DNA of 11,879 nucleotides from assembly GCA_017958585.1 (NCBI GenBank), contig JAGDCK010000264.1:1-11879 (forward strand), read 5' to 3'. Shown here one piece after another: positions 7,415 through 11,879 of this stretch. The notes beneath the pieces were generated by a model, which saw nothing but the letters and a program-made list of their open reading frames with translations, was not told the origin of the DNA and did no database searches. Position numbers and translations under genes: made by a program. This DNA is from Lachnospiraceae bacterium. GTDB taxonomy: Bacteria > Bacillota > Clostridia > Lachnospirales > Lachnospiraceae. The number at the start of each line of letters is the position of its first letter. The stretch's first letter is position 1.

Positions 7415-7963
7415 ATGGACATCTTTATAGATAAGCTGGCTCAGAAGATCACCGCTCAGGAGATGATCAAGGCAAACACTCAGGCTGAAGCAGAGGAGAC
7501 CGAAATGTTAAAGGTCACCATAAACGGCTACAAGGAAGCTTTGGAGAGAGTCAGACAACTGGCAGACGAGAGTGTGGCAAAGATCGATGAGGCAAACCTT
7601 GAGATAGACAAGATATCCCGGGCCACCGCCGAAGCAGCAAAGGCTGCAGCCGAAAAAGGCATAAAAGAAGAACAGCTTGACGAACTTGCGGGAAAGGTGA
7701 AGGAGACGGTTGACAAAACCGCAGAGACACTTCAGAACGAAGTTCACAAGGAATGTGTTAAGGTATACAGAAATGTGCAGGCAGTCATCGTGGAAGAGGG
7801 CAACAAACACGCAAACGAAGCAAAAAATGCAAACAGCGTGAACAAGTCCAAGATCTCACTTGCCGTTGGATTTTCCATTGCGGCATTTGTATGTTCCTTC
7901 CTTAATCTGGCAGCTGTTATCGCATTCTTTGTATTACAGAAGCTTAACATCAGCTTATTTTAA
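7415..7963 (+). CDS. Coiled-coil protein with a C-terminal membrane anchor, unknown function
   Basis: Uncharacterised protein of 182 residues. Residues 1-20 (MDIFIDKLAQKITAQEMIKA) look like a short amphipathic start. Residues about 20-120 are rich in Ala, Glu and Lys with heptad-like spacing and should form a long coiled coil. A single hydrophobic span (about 147-176, LAVGFSIAAFVCSFLNLAAV) lies almost at the end, leaving a tail of a few residues. That is tail-anchor-like topology, with the coiled coil probably cytoplasmic (inference). There is no signal peptide. The ATG at 7415 is chosen over 7397 because GGAGGA at 7403-7408 is 6 bases upstream of 7415, while 7397 would put that site inside the gene. 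The flavin reductase gene follows after 9 bases. From memory, similar short proteins occur in Lachnospiraceae without an assigned role. Confidence 0.8.
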   Translation: MDIFIDKLAQKITAQEMIKANTQAEAEETEMLKVTINGYKEALERVRQLADESVAKIDEANLEIDKISRATAEAAKAAAEKGIKEEQLDELAGKVKETVDKTAETLQNEVHKECVKVYRNVQAVIVEEGNKHANEAKNANSVNKSKISLAVGFSIAAFVCSFLNLAAVIAFFVLQKLNISLF

Positions 7964-7972
7964 AAAATATAT

Positions 7973-8542
7973 ATGAGTAAAGAAATCTGGAGACCCGGAA
8001 ATATGTTGTATCCTCTGCCGGTGGTAATGGTGTCGGTAAGGGATGAACAGGGCAAAAACAACATCATCACCATAGGCTGGACAGGCACCATATGTTCGGA
8101 TCCCGCCATGGTTTCGATCTCCGTTCGAAAGGAGCGTTATTCCTACGATATCCTGAAGAGAACCGGAGAATTTGTAATAAATCTAACAACTAAAGAGCTT
8201 GCTTTTGCTACGGACTATTGCGGAGTAAAAAGCGGACGCGACGTGGACAAGTTCAAGGAGATGCATTTAACACCCATCCCCGGAGAAAAAGTGTCCGCGC
8301 CTCTTATTGAGGAGAGCCCGGTAAACATTGAGTGCAAAGTAAAGGATGTGATACCTCTTGGCACCCATGACATGTTCATGGCGGAAGTTTTGTGTGTTCA
8401 TGCAGACAAAAAATACATGGACGAAAAGGGAAGATTCCATCTGGACCGTTCAAACCCCATAGTATATTCCCACGGCGAATATTTTGCGCTGGGTGAGTAT
8501 GTGGGCAAATTCGGATACAGTGTACGCAAAAACAAGCGCTGA
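7973..8542 (+). CDS. Flavin reductase-like FMN-binding split-barrel protein
   Basis: Cytoplasmic protein of 189 residues in the flavin reductase/flavoredoxin family, which binds FMN and transfers electrons between reduced nicotinamide or other donors and flavin. The exact partner cannot be read from sequence. Supporting segments: IWRPGNMLYPLPVVMVSV at the N-terminus, NIITIGWTGTICSDPAMVSISVR in the barrel, the RYSYDILKRTGEFVINL flavin-site region, DYCGVKSGRDVDKF and the C-terminal HGEYFALGEYVGKFG. The sequence before the ATG is AT-rich and lacks a Shine-Dalgarno sequence. The start is still favoured because homologues begin with the W-x-P-G segment and the stop of the preceding gene is only 9 bases away. 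The M23 gene follows after 13 bases. There is no functional link to the neighbours beyond co-transcription. Confidence 0.9.
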   Translation: MSKEIWRPGNMLYPLPVVMVSVRDEQGKNNIITIGWTGTICSDPAMVSISVRKERYSYDILKRTGEFVINLTTKELAFATDYCGVKSGRDVDKFKEMHLTPIPGEKVSAPLIEESPVNIECKVKDVIPLGTHDMFMAEVLCVHADKKYMDEKGRFHLDRSNPIVYSHGEYFALGEYVGKFGYSVRKNKR

Positions 8543-8555
8543 TACGGAAGAAACA

Positions 8556-10127
8556 ATGACTGCTTACAACAAGAAAATCGAGTTTACATTTATAAAATAT
8601 GCTTTTTTGACAATGTTTCTCTGCCTGCTTTTTATCAAAAGCTTTACGGGATTTGAGAGCAGCGGCAACAACTATTTCCACGTATTCGTGGGAGATACCG
8701 CTGTCGGAACCCTCGGAAGCTTACAGGAGGCCGAGGAACTTTTTGTTGTGGCAAGAAGAAATGTCTCATCTGGAACTGACGAGATGGTACTGTCCTCAGC
8801 CACCCTTCGCGCAGACGGCGAGGAGGTTCTCTGGGGAACCGTGGATGATCCAAAAACAGTAGTTGCCGCCATGGAGGAAGCCATCAAAAATTCCGTGATA
8901 GAGACCAGACACCACTCCTTCATCGTAAAGATAAACGAGTACATGGTTAACTTAAAGAGCCTGGATGAAGTGGAAAAACTCTTCCAGACCGCCATTGACA
9001 ATTATGACGTGGACAGCCTCTACGACGTGGAGCTTGTGCCGGACAGAGACAGAGCGTTTAACGTCCTCACCGCATCTGTGATCCCAAAGGACGGAAACAA
9101 TGACAGATTAAAGACCCCCAGGGACTATTCCATGGCAGGTGTGGAGGTGCTCCTCTCACAGATGGGTAAACCCACCATCACAAACGAGTACATGGATTTT
9201 GATGACTTTGAACTGGGACTTATGCAGATGGGCTTTACGGAGGATGTTGAGATCGTGGGAGCATACCTTCCCGATTCACAGCTTACGGATCTGGGCGTTG
9301 CCATCGATGACATCACAAAGGAGCAGGAGACTGCAAGCGAGTACGAAGTCGTTGCGGGAGATACCCTTTCCGAGATTTCTATTAAAGTGAACATACCCGT
9401 CGATACCATCGTTGAGATGAACGATTCCCTGGATGATGCAAACACATCCATTCATATAGGAGACAAACTCATAATCACCGTACCTGAGCCGGAGCTTTCC
9501 GTGGAGAGAACGGAGCGCGGTTATTTTGAGGAAGTTTACGATGCAGACATAATCTATGTGGATAATGATAACTGGTACACCACACAGACCAAGGTCTTAC
9601 AGCAGCCGTCGGCCGGATTCAGAAAGATCGTTGCAGACGTAAAATATGTAAATGCAAAAGAAGTCGGAAGAGAGATATTAAAAGAGGAAGTTGTGGTTGA
9701 CGCGGTTCCCAAGATCGTGGAGCGCGGTACCAAGATCCCTCCCACATATATAAAGCCCATTTCCGGTGGTGTCCTTACCAGCGGATTCGGACGAAGAAAA
9801 GCTCCCACCCGTGGAGCCAGCACATATCACAAGGGTGTTGACTGGTCCACACCAAAAGGAACTCCCGTATATGCATCCTGCGGTGGCGTGGTTGCAAAGG
9901 CCGGATGGGGAAGCGGTTACGGTTATGTGGTATATATCAACCATGAGGACGGTCGTCAGACCAGGTACGGACATTTGAGCAAAGTCCTGGTATCCGCCGG
10001 TCAATCCGTAAAGCAGGGCGAGAGGATCGCTCTAAGCGGAAACACCGGTGTCAGCACCGGACCGCATCTGCATTTTGAGATTTTGATAAACGGAAGTCAG
10101 GTTAACCCTCTCAATTACTTAAATTAG
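8556..10127 (+). CDS. Membrane-anchored cell-wall protein with LysM, G5 and M23 peptidase domains
   Basis: Protein of 523 residues, probably an extracellular peptidoglycan hydrolase. A positively charged start and hydrophobic span (residues about 9-30) act as signal anchor. Then come an unassigned region (35-255), a LysM domain (about 262-308, YEVVAGDTLSEISIKVNIP) that binds glycan, a G5-type domain (about 312-396, with GFRKIVADVKYVNAKEV and PKIVERGTKIPP), and a C-terminal M23/LytM domain (about 401-522). All zinc ligands and catalytic histidines are present: His425 and Asp429 in HKGVD, His473 in YGHLS, His504 and His506 in GPHLHFE. It should be an active endopeptidase rather than a degenerate regulator. 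The ATG at 8556 has GGAAG at 8546-8550 and gives a normal signal anchor. The longer frame from 8484 overlaps the flavin reductase gene. Similar proteins act in growth, division or sporulation, and the exact role is unknown. Confidence 0.93.
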   Translation: MTAYNKKIEFTFIKYAFLTMFLCLLFIKSFTGFESSGNNYFHVFVGDTAVGTLGSLQEAEELFVVARRNVSSGTDEMVLSSATLRADGEEVLWGTVDDPKTVVAAMEEAIKNSVIETRHHSFIVKINEYMVNLKSLDEVEKLFQTAIDNYDVDSLYDVELVPDRDRAFNVLTASVIPKDGNNDRLKTPRDYSMAGVEVLLSQMGKPTITNEYMDFDDFELGLMQMGFTEDVEIVGAYLPDSQLTDLGVAIDDITKEQETASEYEVVAGDTLSEISIKVNIPVDTIVEMNDSLDDANTSIHIGDKLIITVPEPELSVERTERGYFEEVYDADIIYVDNDNWYTTQTKVLQQPSAGFRKIVADVKYVNAKEVGREILKEEVVVDAVPKIVERGTKIPPTYIKPISGGVLTSGFGRRKAPTRGASTYHKGVDWSTPKGTPVYASCGGVVAKAGWGSGYGYVVYINHEDGRQTRYGHLSKVLVSAGQSVKQGERIALSGNTGVSTGPHLHFEILINGSQVNPLNYLN

Positions 10128-10134
10128 CCCGCTA

Positions 10135-10163
10135 TTTACAAAAAATTCAAAATGTGGTATAAG
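10135..10163 (+). promoter_or_regulatory. Promoter of murA
   Basis: TTTACA at 10135-10140, exactly 17 bases, then TATAAG at 10158-10163 preceded by TGG (extended -10). This is one of the best promoter matches in the window. It begins 7 bases after the stop of the M23 peptidase gene, so murA can be expressed independently. The transcript would start near 10170, leaving a leader of about 68 bases with no recognised element. Confidence 0.68.
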
Positions 10164-10237
10164 TGCTATGTATGTAAATTCGGCTACATTGGGTTTTCAT
10201 GCGATCATTTGCTAATGCTCGTGCAGAGGAAGATAAA

Positions 10238-11530
10238 ATGGAACAGTACGCAATCAAAGGCGGCTCACCCCTTGTAGGTGAGGTGGAGATAGGCGGTGCA
10301 AAGAACGCTGCCCTTCCTATTCTGGCAGCCGCATTAATGTCTGATGAGACAGTATATATTGATAACGTGCCTGAAGTCAGCGATATAGAGATACTGCTGG
10401 ACGGTATGAAAAACATCGGTGTGTCGGTGAAGAAAAAGGGACGTCATTTCGTTACCATCAATGGAGGAAATGTCACAAGCATTGAAGCCATCGATGACAA
10501 TCTTAAAAAGATTCGCGGTTCTTACTATTTGGTAGGAGCACTTTTAGGTAAATACAAGGAGGCGGTGGTTACTCTCCCCGGTGGATGTGACATCGGATTT
10601 CGTGCCATCGACCAGCACATCAAAGGATTTAAGGCTTTGGGAGCCGACATCCGCATAGAGAGCGGAGTCATTAAAGCCTACGCAAAGAAACTTGTGGGAA
10701 GCCATATTTATATGGACGTTGTAAGCGTTGGAGCAACCATCAATGTCATGATGGCATCGGTCCTTGCAGAGGGAACCACCATTATCGACAACGCTGCAAA
10801 GGAACCCCACGTGGTTGACCTTGCAAACTTCCTTAACAGTATGGGTGCCAACATCAAGGGTGCCGGTACTGATGTTATCAGGATAAAAGGCGTGGAGAGA
10901 CTTCACGGTACAGAATATACCATTATCCCGGACCAGATCGAGGCCGGAACATTTATGTTTGCAGCCGCCATCACAAAGGGCGATGTAATGGTTAAAAACG
11001 TGATCCCCAAGCATCTTGAGTCCATAAGCGCAAAGCTTTTGGAGATCGGATGTGAGGTTGAGGAGGCGGATGACTGTGTGAGAGTTGTGGCATCAAAGCC
11101 CCTTAAACCCACCCACGTAAAGACCCTTCCTTATCCCGGATTTCCCACGGATATGCAGCCCCAGATCACGGTGGCACTTGCTCTTTCACAGGGTATCAGC
11201 ATTGTGACTGAGACTTTGTTTGAGAACAGATTCAAATATGTGGATGAACTCACCCGCATGGGTGGCAATATAAAAGTGGAAGGTAACACCGCAATCATCG
11301 AAGGTGTTGAGAAGTTTTCGGGCGCAGGCATCACTGCACCGGACCTTCGTGCAGGAGCCGCTCTTGTAATGGCAGCCCTTGCGGCAGACGGTTTTTCCAC
11401 TGTGGATGACATCAAATACATCAGAAGAGGTTACGAAGATTTTCATATCAAGCTTCAGGGCCTGGGAGCGCAGATCGCGCTTGTGGACTCCGAGCGCGAG
11501 CTTCGTAAGTTTAAGATGAAAATAGGTTGA
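10238..11530 (+). CDS. murA: UDP-N-acetylglucosamine 1-carboxyvinyltransferase (MurA)
   Basis: Transfers enolpyruvate from PEP to UDP-GlcNAc, the first committed step of peptidoglycan synthesis, in the cytoplasm; target of fosfomycin. The protein is 430 residues, normal length. Lys22 and Asn23 in GGAKNAALPILAA, the loop LPGGCDIGFRAIDQHI with Cys117 (the residue alkylated by fosfomycin), DQIEAGTFMFAAAIT, YPGFPTDMQPQ and the final RGYEDFHIKLQGLGA are all present. Because the Cys is kept, the enzyme is expected to be fosfomycin-sensitive (inference). The ATG at 10238 has GAGGA at 10226-10230; an in-frame ATG at 10199 would add 13 residues not typical of MurA. Many Firmicutes carry two MurA paralogues, and which one this is cannot be told. 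The stop codon lies within the -35 box of the next promoter. Confidence 0.97.
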   Translation: MEQYAIKGGSPLVGEVEIGGAKNAALPILAAALMSDETVYIDNVPEVSDIEILLDGMKNIGVSVKKKGRHFVTINGGNVTSIEAIDDNLKKIRGSYYLVGALLGKYKEAVVTLPGGCDIGFRAIDQHIKGFKALGADIRIESGVIKAYAKKLVGSHIYMDVVSVGATINVMMASVLAEGTTIIDNAAKEPHVVDLANFLNSMGANIKGAGTDVIRIKGVERLHGTEYTIIPDQIEAGTFMFAAAITKGDVMVKNVIPKHLESISAKLLEIGCEVEEADDCVRVVASKPLKPTHVKTLPYPGFPTDMQPQITVALALSQGISIVTETLFENRFKYVDELTRMGGNIKVEGNTAIIEGVEKFSGAGITAPDLRAGAALVMAALAADGFSTVDDIKYIRRGYEDFHIKLQGLGAQIALVDSERELRKFKMKIG

Positions 11531-11555
11531 CATACCTTTACACAGGTAGTATGTT
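11527..11555 (+). promoter_or_regulatory. Promoter of the SAM riboswitch transcript
   Basis: A perfect -35 TTGACA at 11527-11532 contains the TGA stop of murA (11528-11530). After exactly 17 bases TATGTT at 11550-11555 is an acceptable -10. The start point would be near 11562, about 20 bases ahead of the aptamer. The spacer holds an inverted repeat, TACCT at 11533-11537 with AGGTA at 11544-11548. Confidence 0.6.
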
Positions 11556-11581
11556 ATCAATGTAAACTTAATAGGCAGTTA

Positions 11582-11681
11582 CTCTTATTCAGAGCTGGTG
11601 GAGATACAGAGGATCGACGAAGCCACGGCAACCCCTTTACAGGAAGGTGCCAACCTGAGCGAATATTTCGAGCAATAAGAG
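11582..11681 (+). ncRNA. SAM-I (S-box) riboswitch aptamer
   Basis: Leader RNA element that binds S-adenosylmethionine and normally switches off methionine, cysteine or SAM-related genes. All parts of the class are visible. P1 is a perfect 8-base pair CTCTTATT (11582-11589) with AATAAGAG (11674-11681). P2 pairs GCTGGTGG with CCACGGC. The conserved GAAGCCACGGCAACC lies at 11619-11633. P3 (ACC-CCT with AGG-AA-GGT) carries the bulged AA before GGTGCCAA at 11646-11653. P4 is the CGAA/TTCG stem. The P2 loop AGG can pair with CCT at 11654-11656 as the pseudoknot. A terminator follows at 11707. The controlled gene is not in the window. Confidence 0.92.
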
Positions 11682-11706
11682 GATTTGATTCCAAAGAGAT
11701 TTTAAG

Positions 11707-11738
11707 TCCGCTTGTGCTTTGCAAGCGGATTTCTTTTG
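11707..11738 (+). terminator. Intrinsic terminator of the SAM riboswitch
   Basis: Perfect 8-base-pair stem TCCGCTTG (11707-11714) with CAAGCGGA (11722-11729), 7-base loop, followed at once by a T-rich run (TTTCTTTT). The 5' arm base CTTGTGC (11711-11717) can instead pair with GCAATAAG (11672-11679), the 3' strand of aptamer P1, with one bulged A, giving an antiterminator. This fits an OFF switch: SAM bound, P1 closed, terminator forms. Confidence 0.87.
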
Positions 11739-11879
11739 CTTTATAGGAAATTGCTTCGCATTCCTATAAAGTAAAAAGCGCTCCGCTATGGATGCGCACT
11801 CTGCGCACATCGCACTTCGTGCGAGAGTATCATGTTGACTGTCGTCAACCGCGCTCGGCGCGAGCATGTCGCAAGCGAC
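11739..11879. repeat. Cluster of seven short palindromes after the riboswitch terminator
   Basis: Non-coding stretch to the window edge made of adjacent perfect or near-perfect inverted repeats. They are: CTTTATAGGAA/TTCCTATAAAG (11739-11749 with 11761-11771, inner TGC/GCA); GCGCTCC/GGATGCGC (11778-11797); TGCGCA-ctc-TGCGCA (11793-11807); TCGCAC-ttc-GTGCGA (11810-11824); GTTGAC-tgtc-GTCAAC (11834-11849); GCTCG-gcg-CGAGC (11853-11865); and GTCGC-aa-GCGAC (11868-11879). The GC-rich units from 11778 on are unlike the surrounding genes. This resembles dispersed REP-like intergenic elements, which from memory are frequent in Lachnospiraceae. No protein, tRNA or known RNA family is recognised. The element continues past the window or ends there. 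Confidence 0.7.

Noticed and set aside
10168..10215. 15-codon upstream frame in the murA leader (possible leader peptide)
   Set aside because: Its ATG coincides with the expected transcript start and has no ribosome site. There is no run of regulatory codons and no terminator in the leader.
11637..11867. 76-residue minus-strand frame through the riboswitch and palindromes
   Set aside because: It runs across the SAM aptamer, terminator and hairpin cluster, so its residues are explained by those elements. It has no ribosome site or recognisable domain.

Overview
The window looks like chromosomal DNA from a Gram-positive anaerobe of the Clostridia, most likely the family Lachnospiraceae. This is inferred from strong AGGAGG-type ribosome sites, the style of the proteins, a RelP-type alarmone synthetase, an S-box (SAM-I) riboswitch and GC-rich dispersed intergenic elements. 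No taxonomic marker such as rRNA is present, so the placement is tentative. There is no phage, transposase, CRISPR array or tRNA in the window.

Bases 1-6102 are a tryptophan operon on the + strand in the order trpE (5' end outside the window), trpG, trpD, trpCF (fused), trpB, trpA. Together these convert chorismate to tryptophan. Spacing is tight, and trpB and trpA overlap by 8 bases. The exception is a 191-base gap between trpD and trpCF that holds a GC-rich hairpin element. The operon control region lies upstream of the window, and no terminator is visible after trpA.

Bases 6083-6454 (- strand) encode a small uncharacterised protein whose 3' end overlaps trpA tail to tail. Going right, a + strand group follows: a single-domain (p)ppGpp synthetase; a coiled-coil protein with one C-terminal membrane anchor; a flavin reductase-like split-barrel protein; and a membrane-anchored cell-wall protein with LysM, G5 and M23 peptidase domains. 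murA, the first committed step of peptidoglycan synthesis, comes next with its own promoter. The last two are envelope functions. The synthetase and the coiled-coil gene each have a recognisable sigma-A-like promoter.

Bases 11527-11879 hold no convincing gene. A promoter whose -35 box contains the murA stop codon leads into a SAM-I riboswitch aptamer with a matching terminator and a plausible antiterminator. After that come seven short palindromes almost back to back, running to the window edge. The gene controlled by the riboswitch must lie beyond base 11879, if it exists. No wholly new multi-gene system is evident. The most unusual material is the non-coding DNA at 2501-2691 and 11739-11879, and the two uncharacterised proteins.
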